Assembly: GCA_016200325.1 (NCBI GenBank) | Contig: JACQEZ010000019.1 | Location: 372,001-436,000 of the forward strand | Reading direction: 5' to 3' | Source of the DNA: Candidatus Manganitrophaceae bacterium | GTDB taxonomy: Bacteria; Nitrospirota; Nitrospiria; SBBL01; Manganitrophaceae | DNA length: 64,000 bases | Part shown: positions 34,545 through 43,273 of the stretch, piece after piece | How the letters are laid out: each line of letters begins with the position of its first letter | Numbering within the stretch: the stretch's first letter is position 1 | Translations under genes and position numbers: made by a program | Notes under the pieces: model-generated | The model's input: the letters and a program-made list of their open reading frames with translations, nothing else | Databases searched by the model: none | What the model was told of the DNA's origin: nothing

Positions 34545-35534
34545 ATGCGTCGGATATTTATCTGTAGTGCGTTCCTTGCGCTTCTCATCACCCTGATCCC
34601 CTCGCCGGGGGCGAAGCCCGCCCTGGCGAGCTGCGGATCGGCCAATTGTTTTCTCGTGACCGGCACCCAAGAGGGCATCGCGGAGCCGGGCGGCATCACG
34701 ATGGACTTATCGTATCGCTGGATCCCTCAAGACCAGGTTCACAAAGGAAGCCATTCGTCCGATGTCGCCAGTGTGCCGGCGATCGATTTTGAGAACGGCC
34801 TGATCCTTCCGAATCATCACCAGGAGATCCGGACCAACAACGAGCTGATGCAGCTCGATGTCACCGTGGGGGTCACGACAAAATCGGCCCTCACCCTGGC
34901 GGTCCCCTTCTTCAACGACCGCCGCCATGAGCACATCGACGACGGCACCTTCAGCAATACCGGCGGGACGAGCGGGTTCGGAGATATCCGGCTGCTCGGG
35001 AAATATGCGCTTCTGGTCAGCACCCGCCATCTGCTCGTCGGCGGCGTCGGGATCAAATTCCCGACCGGCGAATACAAGCTGCTCGACCCGGAAGGGGCGA
35101 TCGGCGAGCCGACGCTGATGCCGGGATCGGGCTCCTGGGATGGGCTGGCGTCGCTCTATTACAGCTATCAGATCCTTCCCCACGAGCTCGATGGATTCGT
35201 CTCGACCTCTTATCAATACACGACCGAGAATCCGCTCGACTATCAGCTCGGCAGCACCTGGATCGTCAATGCCGGGGCGAGCTATCGATTGACCGAGAAA
35301 ATTGTGACCAGCCTTCAGGTAAACGCGCGCCAGGCGCCGCACGATGACTATAAAGGCCAGACCGTCTCAAACACCGGGGGACGGTGGATCTACATCACGC
35401 CGGGGGCTCGGGTACAGGCCTCGCCGAACACCGCCCTGTATGCCCACGTGCAATTGCCGATCTATCAATATGTCAACGAGGCGAACCTGGTGCCGCGGTA
35501 TGGCTTGATCTTCGGGGTGTCGCATGTATTTTAA
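34545..35534 (+). CDS. Outer-membrane beta-barrel (transporter-like) protein
   Basis: The 329-residue protein has a signal peptide (MRRIFICSAFLALLITLIPS, then PGAKPALAS) and a barrel made of alternating strands (LDVTVGVTTKSALTLAVPFF, GFGDIRLLGKYALL, GVGIKFPTGEYKLL) ending with YGLIFGVSHVF, a typical C-terminal Phe. This matches the MetA-pathway/phenol-transporter-like outer-membrane family often seen beside metal or redox genes. The ATG at 34545 has AAAGGAG upstream. It runs 25 bases before the beta-propeller gene and is likely co-transcribed with it. Confidence 0.75.
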   Translation: MRRIFICSAFLALLITLIPSPGAKPALASCGSANCFLVTGTQEGIAEPGGITMDLSYRWIPQDQVHKGSHSSDVASVPAIDFENGLILPNHHQEIRTNNELMQLDVTVGVTTKSALTLAVPFFNDRRHEHIDDGTFSNTGGTSGFGDIRLLGKYALLVSTRHLLVGGVGIKFPTGEYKLLDPEGAIGEPTLMPGSGSWDGLASLYYSYQILPHELDGFVSTSYQYTTENPLDYQLGSTWIVNAGASYRLTEKIVTSLQVNARQAPHDDYKGQTVSNTGGRWIYITPGARVQASPNTALYAHVQLPIYQYVNEANLVPRYGLIFGVSHVF

Positions 35535-35559
35535 CCTGAAGTTCTTTGGAGGAGACATC

Positions 35560-36987
35560 ATGACGTCGAGAAATAATTTATTAAAATCCTCAATCGTCCT
35601 TTCCCTCTTTGTCCTGGCGGCACTCGCCGGCTGCAGCGGCCAATCGGGCCCCCCGGCCGGCCTCTCCAAAACCGGCGCCCCTCCGGGGGTGGAAGCCCGG
35701 ATCTTCGTCGGGAATACGAACGGAAAGGTGTCGGTCATCGAGCAGGGGAGCGACGGAAATCCAATCGCCGAGACGATCGATCTCTTCTCCAGCGTCGGCG
35801 ACATGGCGAGCTCAACGCGGAACCACATTTTCGTCAACATGGGAAGCACCAACCAGACCGCCGCACTCGACCCGGTCGGGGCGACGGCCGTCTTCAAAAA
35901 ATTTATCGCCGTCGGACAACGGCCGGTTCATATCTACCGGGAGTCTCCCGATGGAACCCGGATCTGGGTATTGAACGATGCAGACCCGAGCACCGGGATC
36001 GATACCGTCACCTCCGCCTGCAACACGGCCCAAGCCGGATCGGTCTCCGTCATTCAGAACCATGACGAAGGGGGAGATGAAACGGGCAATGCCGGAGAGG
36101 TCCTCAAAACAATCTGTATTGGAAAGGGACATCATAAGGCGGCCTTCAGTTACCCGACCTCGGCCGCACCGACCGTTCCCCTCCGCGCGTTCGTCAGCAG
36201 CATCAAAGAGGGGACGATTTCAGTGATCGACAACGATCCGGCCTCACCGACCTATCTCACCGTGATAGGGACGATCGACCTCTGCGATTCGGCGGGAGAG
36301 GCGGCCCAAGGCAAACCGGCCTGCGACAGCAACCCGGCCACCTCCAACAACGCCGGGCCGCATGGGATGTTCTTCTCCCCGGTCAGCGGAAAGCTCTACA
36401 ACAACAACGAGTCGTACGGCACGGAGAACGTCATCGACCCGGCCACCCTCGCGATCGAGGCAACCGTGAACATCGGCCCGGCCAGCGCGACCCACATCAC
36501 CCCGGATGCCCGGTTCATTGTCGTTCGAGGGACCGATACACAATCCGATCCAGCCCGCATCACCGGAAACCTGGCGGTCATCAACGTCGCCGACAACAGC
36601 GTTACGATCACGAACCTTCCCGACGTCTCCCCCGGCGACCTTGCTTTTACATCGGATGGAGCGAAGCTTTATGTCGCTTCCGCCGCTTCCGGAAACACCG
36701 CTCAGAAGGCAAGTCAGAAGAGCAATGTCGTTCAGGTCTTTGATACCACGGCACTCCCGACGCTGACCCTGATAAAAGAAATCGGGATCGGGTCGACGAC
36801 CGCCGGGAGGGTGATCGGACTGCAGGAGCACGACGGAACGGCGGAACATCTTTTCGCCACGAACCGGACCGACGGAACGGTGTCGGTGATCGATGCAAAG
36901 ACCGATACGGCGATCAATACCGTCCAAGTCGGCGGAACGCCGACCAGCCTTCTGGTTTTTTCGATGGAAGGGGATCTTTCGCATTAA
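35560..36987 (+). CDS. YncE-like beta-propeller lipoprotein
   Basis: The 475-residue protein has a lipoprotein signal ending LAALAGCSG and a seven-bladed YVTN-type propeller. Repeating blades include GNTNGKVSVIEQGSDGNP, GTISVIDNDPASPTYL, LAVINVADNSVTITNL and DGTVSVIDAKTDTAINTV. Such proteins bind small molecules or act as surface scaffolds. TTGGAGGAG precedes ATG 35560. It lies between an outer-membrane barrel and a TlpA-like thioredoxin, 11 bases before the latter, suggesting a single envelope operon. Confidence 0.8.
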   Translation: MTSRNNLLKSSIVLSLFVLAALAGCSGQSGPPAGLSKTGAPPGVEARIFVGNTNGKVSVIEQGSDGNPIAETIDLFSSVGDMASSTRNHIFVNMGSTNQTAALDPVGATAVFKKFIAVGQRPVHIYRESPDGTRIWVLNDADPSTGIDTVTSACNTAQAGSVSVIQNHDEGGDETGNAGEVLKTICIGKGHHKAAFSYPTSAAPTVPLRAFVSSIKEGTISVIDNDPASPTYLTVIGTIDLCDSAGEAAQGKPACDSNPATSNNAGPHGMFFSPVSGKLYNNNESYGTENVIDPATLAIEATVNIGPASATHITPDARFIVVRGTDTQSDPARITGNLAVINVADNSVTITNLPDVSPGDLAFTSDGAKLYVASAASGNTAQKASQKSNVVQVFDTTALPTLTLIKEIGIGSTTAGRVIGLQEHDGTAEHLFATNRTDGTVSVIDAKTDTAINTVQVGGTPTSLLVFSMEGDLSH

Positions 36988-36998
36988 CAGAGGTTCCA

Positions 36999-37574
36999 AT
37001 GCAAAATATGCAAAATAAGCAGATGAAGAATGATCAACAAAAAAAGGGAGGGGCTTCGGCTCCTCCCCATTTCTCTCCCAGAGGAATCGCCCTCTTTGCG
37101 ACCCTGCTCCTCTTTGGAGGAATCCTCACCGGAATGGGAAGCAAGCCGCCGCAAATCGGCGGGCCGGCGTCGGATTTCCAGGCCATCACGACCGAAGGCC
37201 AATCGGTCCGCCTCTCCGACTATCGGGGGAAGGTTCTTCTCCTCACCTTCTGGGCCACCTGGTGCGAGCCGTGCAAGAAGGAACTCCCCGAGATCGAAGC
37301 GGCATATGAAAAACACAAAAGAGAGGGGCTCGCGGTTCTGGCGGTCAATTTTGGAGAAAAGAGGGAAGAGGCGGAGACCTTCGCAAAAAAGATGGGCTTT
37401 CCCTTTCCGACCCTCGTCGATCGGAAGGTGGCAATTGCCGAACGGTACGGCGTGATCAGTCTGCCGGTCAGTTTCTTTATCGACGCGGACGGGATTATTC
37501 GAGAGCGGGTGATCGGCGGGCTCATGACCGAAGCCGGGATCGGCAAAAGCTTCGAACAGATTCGGAAACCGTAA
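36999..37574 (+). CDS. TlpA-like membrane-anchored thioredoxin
   Basis: The 191-residue protein has one N-terminal membrane anchor (GIALFATLLLFGGILTGMG) and a periplasmic thioredoxin fold with active site WATWCEPCKKELPEIEAAY and the cis-proline in GVISLPVSFFIDADGI. TlpA/ResA proteins reduce disulfides during cytochrome or copper-site maturation, or act as general periplasmic reductants. It follows the beta-propeller lipoprotein closely and converges with hemG, with nine bases between stops. Confidence 0.87.
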   Translation: MQNMQNKQMKNDQQKKGGASAPPHFSPRGIALFATLLLFGGILTGMGSKPPQIGGPASDFQAITTEGQSVRLSDYRGKVLLLTFWATWCEPCKKELPEIEAAYEKHKREGLAVLAVNFGEKREEAETFAKKMGFPFPTLVDRKVAIAERYGVISLPVSFFIDADGIIRERVIGGLMTEAGIGKSFEQIRKP

Positions 37575-37583
37575 GGCGAATTT

Positions 37584-39026
37584 CTATTTGGACGAGAGAA
37601 GCCGGCTGATCTTCTCCGCCGTCTCCCTCCCCTGGTGGATGCAGTCGGGGAGGCCGACCCCCCGGTAGGCCGCGCCGGCGAGGAAGAACCCCGGATGCTT
37701 TGCCGTCTCCTTTTCGACCGCATCGACCCAATCGAGATGGCCGACGTTGTATTGCGGGTTCGCTTTGATCCAGCGGAAGACGCGGGACACGACCGGCGCG
37801 GCGTCGATCTTTAAAATCGTCCGGAGTTCCTCTCGGACGGTGGAGATCAGCGCGGCGTCGTCGAGATGAACGAACCCCTCTTGATGCGCTCCCCCGACAA
37901 ATGACCGGATCAAGATATGCCCTTCCGGCGCGCGGCCGGGGAACTTGGTGGAGGTCCAGGTCATCGCCATGATCTTTCGCTTCTCCCGCCGTGGGATGAC
38001 CACCCCGAAGCCATTGAGCGGATGCCGGACGTCGGCCTTTCGAAACCCCAGCGAGACGGTCGCCGTTGAGACATATTCATTCTCCCGAAGCCGCTTCGCC
38101 AGCGCCGCGTCCCATCCGTCGATCCAATCGGCCGCCGTGTGTGTTTTCGTCGTGATGACCACCGCATCAGCCAGGAGCTGCTCGCCGTCGAGGGAGATCT
38201 CATACCGGCCGTCTATTGGGTTGGGTGGATTGGGATGCGGGCGGACGCCGATGACCTTTCGACCAGAGAGCAACGTCACCCGATCGAGTTTCGACCGGAC
38301 CGCGTCGATCAGGCTGGAGAGCCCCTCGCGAAGGGAAACGAAGAGGCTCCAGTCACTCTTTCTCGGCAGCTTCTTCGCCGCCTCCCACCGCCGCATCCAC
38401 ATCGCCCAGACCAAGCTGCCATGGTCCCGCTCCATCTGAGCGAACTGGGGGAAGGTCGCCCTCAGGCTCAGCTTCTCGGCATCCCCCGCATAGATCCCGG
38501 CGAGGATCGGCTCGGCGAATCGGTCGACGGCCTCTTGGCCGAGCCGCCGCCGGACGAACGAAGCGATGCTTTCATCCCCGGCGCCCCCCCTCCGCGGAAT
38601 CATCAGATCGAGCCCCATGCGCGCCTTGCCGAACGGCGACACCAGCGGCGACCAGAGAAACGGCATCACCCGCCCCGGCACCATCAGGTTGAACCCCTCC
38701 GGCATCGGGCAGAGCTTACCGTTCGAAAGAATGAAAATCGCCTTCTCGGTTGGATTCGTCTGAATCAGCCGATCGGTCAGCCCCAACCGATTACAGAGAT
38801 CGAGGGCCCCCGGCTTTTGCGTGATGAACGAATCGGGCCCCCCTTCCATGACAAATCCATCGACCCGTTCCGTCACCACCTTCCCGCCGAAACGGGGTTC
38901 GACTTCGATTAATGTGCAGTCGATCGAGAGCCCCGCCTCCTTGATTTTCTCCTGGAGAAAATAGGCGGTCGCAAGCCCGGTGATCCCACCGCCGATGATG
39001 ACGACTTTTTTAGAAGCCTGATCCAT
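37584..39026 (-). CDS. hemG: Protoporphyrinogen oxidase (FAD-dependent)
   Basis: The 480-residue flavoprotein oxidises protoporphyrinogen IX (or coproporphyrinogen III) in late haem synthesis. The FAD fold is at the N terminus: KVVIIGGGITGLATAYFL, then FGGKVVTERVDGFVMEGGPD. The C terminus has GVGLPDCIHQGRETAEKI, where the family closes the FAD site. ATG 39026 has AAGGGA upstream; a TTG at 39038 would add four residues. It is the HemY type. hemH and hemE are 7 kb away, so haem genes are split in this region. Confidence 0.92.
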   Translation of the reverse strand: MDQASKKVVIIGGGITGLATAYFLQEKIKEAGLSIDCTLIEVEPRFGGKVVTERVDGFVMEGGPDSFITQKPGALDLCNRLGLTDRLIQTNPTEKAIFILSNGKLCPMPEGFNLMVPGRVMPFLWSPLVSPFGKARMGLDLMIPRRGGAGDESIASFVRRRLGQEAVDRFAEPILAGIYAGDAEKLSLRATFPQFAQMERDHGSLVWAMWMRRWEAAKKLPRKSDWSLFVSLREGLSSLIDAVRSKLDRVTLLSGRKVIGVRPHPNPPNPIDGRYEISLDGEQLLADAVVITTKTHTAADWIDGWDAALAKRLRENEYVSTATVSLGFRKADVRHPLNGFGVVIPRREKRKIMAMTWTSTKFPGRAPEGHILIRSFVGGAHQEGFVHLDDAALISTVREELRTILKIDAAPVVSRVFRWIKANPQYNVGHLDWVDAVEKETAKHPGFFLAGAAYRGVGLPDCIHQGRETAEKISRLLSSK

Positions 39027-39080
39027 CTTCCCTTCCAACGCATTGAGGACTTCCGATTGTAACCCAAACCGGCTTTCGTT

Positions 39081-39503
39081 TCAAACCGGAGATCTCGCCC
39101 ACTTCAACGCTCGACCGGCTCCTGATAGAGACGGACAAATTCCTCCAGTTCCGTTCAGATCAGAGGCGATCCAATACGCCATACCCGCTTCCTGGCATTT
39201 GTGTCCACGGCCCTCGATCTCCAGATTGCGAACCAGATCCAATTCGCCGTCCGGATAACCATGCCGCCCTTTTTCCCGACGTGCTCGTGCATATTCGTCA
39301 AACTCGCTTGCTCCATTCCCCCCAATCTCGCTGGAGCTGTTTTTCGTCCACGGACCGGCCGCGATTCGTCTTCTTACAGCGGTTCGACTCGGAATCTTAA
39401 ATGACCGCCGGCTTGAACCGCAACGGCACTTTCTTCCGTTGCTTAGGGCAGCACGGTCTGTTTTTAGGTAAATCGCTCCTCTGCTTTGCTCCGAACAAAA
39501 CAT
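39081..39503 (-). CDS. Doubtful ORF upstream of hemG
   Basis: A 140-residue frame (EFDEYARARREKGRHGYPDG, then ELDLVRNLEIEGRGHKCQEA) is open in the 550-base gap between hemG and the methyltransferase gene. No family is recognised and no ribosome site stands out. It may be a remnant or a spurious frame. Confidence 0.25.
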   Translation of the reverse strand: MFCSEQSRGAIYLKTDRAALSNGRKCRCGSSRRSFKIPSRTAVRRRIAAGPWTKNSSSEIGGNGASEFDEYARARREKGRHGYPDGELDLVRNLEIEGRGHKCQEAGMAYWIASDLNGTGGICPSLSGAGRALKWARSPV

Positions 39504-39552
39504 CGGCGTGATAAAGGAGGCCCTTTTTTATACCTATTATGTAACCCCAATA

Positions 39553-39561
39553 TGGTATAAT
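39553..39561 (+). promoter_or_regulatory. Extended -10 promoter of methyltransferase gene
   Basis: TGGTATAAT (39553-39561) is an extended -10 element with a consensus hexamer. No -35 hexamer is convincing, as is allowed for this type. The start codon is 30 bases downstream with GGAGAG in between. Confidence 0.55.
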
Positions 39562-39590
39562 TTGCTTCATTCTTCCTTCGGAGAGACGGG

Positions 39591-40385
39591 ATGGGAAAGA
39601 ACTTCGTTGACGAGATAAACCAAAAAACGATGCGCATGTCGGTCGCTGATTATGCGCTTCTTAAGACGCTCTCTTCTCCCGAGCAGGCCGCCCTCAATGT
39701 CTGTATCGACGATGTGAAGGGCAAACCGATTCTCGATCTCGGCGTCGGAGGCGGGCGCACCGTCGAAGCACTCAATGCAATCAGCGCCGACTATGTCGGC
39801 ATTGACTATGTTGAAGAGATGGTCGCCGTTTGTCGTAAACGATTTCCAGAGGTCCGCTTCAAACATGCGGATGCACGTTCATTGACCGAATTTCAGGATC
39901 GCTCCTTTGCCCTGGTTTTTTTTGCTTGTAACGGGGTCAGCATGGTCGATCACATCGGCCGATTGGCCATCTTAAAAGAGATCTATCGTCTCTTAACGCC
40001 AGGTGGCTTCTTTATTTTCTCGACCTATAACAGGAAGAATCTGCGCTACAGAGAGTTATTCCAGTTTCCAGCGTTTTCGTTTACAAACAATCCTGTTAAA
40101 TTGGCGGCAAGATCGGCCCGGTTTTTAATGGATACCGCCGCGCGCGCGATCAATCGGATTCGATTTAAGTCTTATGAAGAACAAAAACCGGAATATGCCA
40201 TGATCAATGACGTATGCCATAACTATGCAACGATGCTCTATTACATTTCACCCAACGACCAACGAAGACAACTTGAAACAATCGGATTTCTGCCTCATGC
40301 CACCGCTTTTGATTTAACCGGAGATCGGGTCACGCGCGAGACGCAAGATGATTCGCTCACCTATATCGCACGCAAGCCATTTTGA
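39591..40385 (+). CDS. Class I SAM-dependent methyltransferase
   Basis: The 264-residue protein has the SAM-binding motif ILDLGVGGGRTVEALNA, the acidic loop end DYVGIDYVEEMVAVCRKRFP and motif IV-like FALVFFACNGVSMVDH followed by EIYRLLTPGGFFIFSTYN. It matches the Methyltransf_25/UbiE-like group acting on small molecules. The substrate is not evident. Its promoter and ribosome site are good and it stands alone. Confidence 0.83.
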   Translation: MGKNFVDEINQKTMRMSVADYALLKTLSSPEQAALNVCIDDVKGKPILDLGVGGGRTVEALNAISADYVGIDYVEEMVAVCRKRFPEVRFKHADARSLTEFQDRSFALVFFACNGVSMVDHIGRLAILKEIYRLLTPGGFFIFSTYNRKNLRYRELFQFPAFSFTNNPVKLAARSARFLMDTAARAINRIRFKSYEEQKPEYAMINDVCHNYATMLYYISPNDQRRQLETIGFLPHATAFDLTGDRVTRETQDDSLTYIARKPF

Positions 40386-40457
40386 CACGTGGCGGCGAAT
40401 TAGGCACGGTCCAGGCGACTTAACCCCTCTCACTGGGCGCTCCGTCCTATCCAAATA

Positions 40458-40487
40458 GTATCCCGCCCCACAGCCGGGGCGGGATAC
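40458..40487. terminator. Perfect 12 bp hairpin, likely terminator
   Basis: GTATCCCGCCCC (40458-40469) and GGGGCGGGATAC (40476-40487) form a perfect stem with a 6-base loop. T tracts are weak on both sides. It lies between the methyltransferase stop and the livF remnant and would end transcription of the remnant on the minus strand. Confidence 0.5.
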
Positions 40488-40521
40488 CCCTCGTTCTAAA
40501 ACACCTGATCCTAAACAGACA

Positions 40522-40622
40522 CTATCCCGCTCCTAAATAGGCCTTCCTCACCGCATCGTCATGAATCAGCGCCTCACGCCGCCCCTTCAGCGCCACCGGC
40601 CGCTCTGCAGAACATACGCGTC
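40522..40622 (-). pseudogene. Remnant of branched-chain amino acid ABC ATPase LivF (C terminus)
   Basis: Minus-strand translation gives PVALKGRREALIHDDAVRKA followed by YLGAG and a stop, the standard LivF ending. One frame over and directly upstream is AYVLQSGR, the usual preceding residues, so a frameshift lies near 40597-40605. Nothing of the ATPase domain remains upstream. The rest of 40386-40845 holds a hairpin and no gene. Confidence 0.6.
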
Positions 40623-40845
40623 GTCTCCCAACGAAAGCGCCCGCCGTGTATTCTGTTCGGATGGGGAACCGGCGCGCTGGAATAATAACGTCCCCGGCGC
40701 GCCTCCTAAAAATAATCTTGATTCCTCAAGTGGATTTCCACTACGATTCAGAGTGACCGATCCTCACACCGTCGGTCTGATACGGAAGGTGATCCAAGTC
40801 GATCCTCCGTCGATCACACCCATCACTCCACAAAGAGGAAAACCA

Positions 40846-41430
40846 ATGAAAAAATATCTATTCACCCTCTTCGCGGGTGCAGCGCTGATCCTGCTCCAGG
40901 CGAGGACCGCCTTGTCCATCGACGACCTCAGTGGCCTACTGGTCCCCCCTCCCGGCTCCGGGCCGGTCAGTCTGGTGGCCCGGCTCTCCGGCTTCTCCGA
41001 GGTCCCGGCCCTCTCATCGCCGGGGACCGGCCGATTTACGGCGACGGTCAGCGCCGATCGGACCACCATTCGCTATACCCTCACCTACAGCGGGACGGAA
41101 TCGGATGTCTTTATGGCCCACATTCATTTCGGGCAGATTTTTGCGAATGGAGGGATTTCGATCTGGTTCTGCGGAAATCCGAGCAGCCCCGTTCCGCCGC
41201 CGGCAGGTGTTTCCGTTTCCCCCTGTCCGCTCAGTGGAACCCTCCAGGGGACGATCACCGCGGCCGACGTCATCGGTCCCGCGGGCCAGGGAATCTCAGC
41301 GACCCAGTTTGACGAGCTCGTCCGCGCCCTGCTGCGGGGGCTCACCTATGTGAATGTCCACTCCCTCAAATATATTCCCGGGGAGATTCGGGGACAGATC
41401 GTGGTTCAACGGTTCGGCTTGCTGAATTAG
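40846..41430 (+). CDS. Secreted CHRD-domain protein
   Basis: The 194-residue protein has a signal peptide (YLFTLFAGAALILLQARTAL) and a CHRD domain: LSGFSEVPALSSPGTGRFTA at the start, MAHIHFGQIFANGGISIWFC in the middle and VNVHSLKYIPGEIRGQI at the end. CHRD domains occur in secreted bacterial proteins and in chordin; the function is not known. Two Cys could form a disulfide. ATG 40846 has AAAGAGG upstream, and the frame 5' of it has no coding character. Confidence 0.85.
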   Translation: MKKYLFTLFAGAALILLQARTALSIDDLSGLLVPPPGSGPVSLVARLSGFSEVPALSSPGTGRFTATVSADRTTIRYTLTYSGTESDVFMAHIHFGQIFANGGISIWFCGNPSSPVPPPAGVSVSPCPLSGTLQGTITAADVIGPAGQGISATQFDELVRALLRGLTYVNVHSLKYIPGEIRGQIVVQRFGLLN

Positions 41431-41450
41431 TATCACCGTCTTACGTGATG

Positions 41451-41487
41451 AACCGGCCAAGGAGACCGTTCTCTTTGGCCGGTTTTG
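41451..41487. terminator. Intrinsic terminator after the CHRD gene
   Basis: AACCGGCCAAGGAGA and TCTCTTTGGCCGGTT form a long stem around a short loop, followed by TTTTG. It lies between the convergent CHRD and FnIII genes. Confidence 0.7.
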
Positions 41488-41550
41488 CGTCATTGGGGTC
41501 TCTCCCTCTCCTTCGGGCCGCTTTCCGGCGCGCCGAGGGGGTTCTGCGCT

Positions 41551-42159
41551 TCACCGGTCGGCAGATCTAACTCGCACAGAGCGGTCTGCCGAATGGGGAC
41601 GGCCGCCGCGTAAGCGCCGCTTTAGCACAAGGAAAACGGATGCAAAAACAATCAGCAACAGATCGGCCCGATCCAGAAGATTTCCCCCCTCCTGAAGTGG
41701 GAAGCGGAGGCTACAGCCCCCTCCCCCTCCTTCCGACGCGGCGGGCGCCGCGCCCCCTTCATCAGTCCCTCCCGATCCATCCGCGACCGGCGAAACAGCG
41801 CCGAGGATCGTTTTAGAAACTTCGTCCGAGAAATCACTTTCACCGAAGCGGTCGTAGGCCGTGACCGAAAAGTAGTGGACGCCGGGGGCGATTCCGGAGA
41901 AGGTATAATCGGTTTTATCTTCAATTTTAATCGACTCAAAATAGTTCCCGGAGACGGTCCCATGATAGACCCGATAGCCCCTCACAGCCGCCGTGGGACT
42001 CGGATCCCAAGAGAGCCGCGCCTCTTCCGCACGGAGCGGCGGGAGAGCGCAAAAAAGGACAAAAAGGATGATTAAACCGGTCCCGGCCAGGGCCCTGGAG
42101 AGATCGAGTAAAAAGATCGGGGAGGAGAGCTCTCCGTGATGCTGCTTTCCCCTTCGCAT
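41551..42159 (-). CDS. Fibronectin III protein with C-terminal sorting-like tail
   Basis: The 202-residue protein has an N-terminal membrane segment (GTGLIILFVLFCALPPLRA), one FnIII domain (EARLSWDPSPTAAVRGYRVY to YFSVTAYDRFGESDFSDEVS) and a tail made of GGGGGCS, a hydrophobic helix (LLLIVFASVFLVL) and a basic end (KRRLRGG). Gly-Cys, helix and basic cluster resemble the JDVT- or MYXO-CTERM class of surface-sorting signals. The protein would be exported and anchored or processed at the surface. Confidence 0.7.
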   Translation of the reverse strand: MRRGKQHHGELSSPIFLLDLSRALAGTGLIILFVLFCALPPLRAEEARLSWDPSPTAAVRGYRVYHGTVSGNYFESIKIEDKTDYTFSGIAPGVHYFSVTAYDRFGESDFSDEVSKTILGAVSPVADGSGGTDEGGAAPAASEGGGGGCSLRFPLQEGGNLLDRADLLLIVFASVFLVLKRRLRGGRPHSADRSVRVRSADR

Positions 42160-42446
42160 GGGACACCCCTCCCTGGGTGAGTCGCGGAACGGCGATAGAC
42201 CGTCTCGCGTTGATCTGTATGGGTGTCGATCTGAACAGGAGGAGGAAAGGGGGGACCTGAAAGAACGACCGGAAATAACATTAGAATCATTTGCGCAGTG
42301 GACCTCTTAAAATTGCATAAGGAAGCAGGAGGAATCAAGCAAAAAGTAAATTGCTTTTAGGGTCCACCCAGAGGGCCTGGCCATCCGAGATCGGCATTCA
42401 ATGAACCGGCAGTGGAAACAGGATCATTCTCCAGGTGGGACTCTAG

Positions 42447-43076
42447 TCAAGCCGATTTCCGCCTCTGCGACGCTTCGATCACAGAGGGCCGACGGAAGCG
42501 GATTTGATTTGAGGGGCAAACCTCGGCTTTCAGCAGCCGCTTCATCATTCGAAGGGCCTGCCGATTTTCCTTTTCGCTGTATGAGGCGACGCAATCGGAG
42601 GGGATCGTGAGATAAAAATCGCGCAGGTAGGCATCATGGGCGGTAAAGAGGACGCAGTTGTCCCCGGTGAATCCGGTGAGGATTAAGGTTTTAACATGAA
42701 GATAGTCGAGGAGGACGCTCAGGGTGGTTGCATAGAAAGCCGAGTTTTTCGGCTTCAAGATAAAATAGTCGTCTTCTTCCGGCTTCAACCGCTCGACGAG
42801 AGGGCGTCCGCAGACGTCATCATTCAGACAATGGGAAACCAGCTTCTTGAAGTCCGACCGCCACTTTCCGAAGTTGTCGTTGACATAAACGACCGGGAGA
42901 CCGGCCCGCTTGGCGCGCTTCTTTAGTTGGGCGATTTTTTCCGCCACCGGCAAGGCCCGCTTGAGCAGAGCGCGCCCTTCTTTAAACTCCAGATCATTGA
43001 TCACGTCGATCAGCAGCAATGCTACGTCCGCCTTATCGGGGACATTGCCATGTAAATCTTGATTCCTCGCCGGCAT
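42447..43076 (-). CDS. Isochorismatase-family cysteine hydrolase
   Basis: The 209-residue protein has the cysteine hydrolase triad: Asp in LLIDVINDLE, Lys in FILKPKNSAFYATTLS and Cys in GFTGDNCVLFTAHDAYLRDF. The family includes nicotinamidases, isochorismatases and ureidoacrylate or carbamoyl hydrolases; the substrate is not evident from the motifs. ATG 43076 is preferred to a longer frame starting at 43142, whose extra residues are basic and unconserved. It diverges from the permease gene. Confidence 0.85.
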   Translation of the reverse strand: MPARNQDLHGNVPDKADVALLLIDVINDLEFKEGRALLKRALPVAEKIAQLKKRAKRAGLPVVYVNDNFGKWRSDFKKLVSHCLNDDVCGRPLVERLKPEEDDYFILKPKNSAFYATTLSVLLDYLHVKTLILTGFTGDNCVLFTAHDAYLRDFYLTIPSDCVASYSEKENRQALRMMKRLLKAEVCPSNQIRFRRPSVIEASQRRKSA

Positions 43077-43273
43077 CTTACGCTTCCCTCCCTCGGTCGG
43101 CCATCGACCGCTTCTTCTCTTCACGGAAGCCGCGTTATTCAAACGTCCTTTCTTATTTTACAATCTATGAAAAGAGCGGCGCAAGAGATCGAGGGGGACG
43201 GAATTCGATTGTGATCCCAGCGGGTAATGTGTATACTCCCCCCCTTGAACAATGCCTCTCGGAGCCCCTTCGG

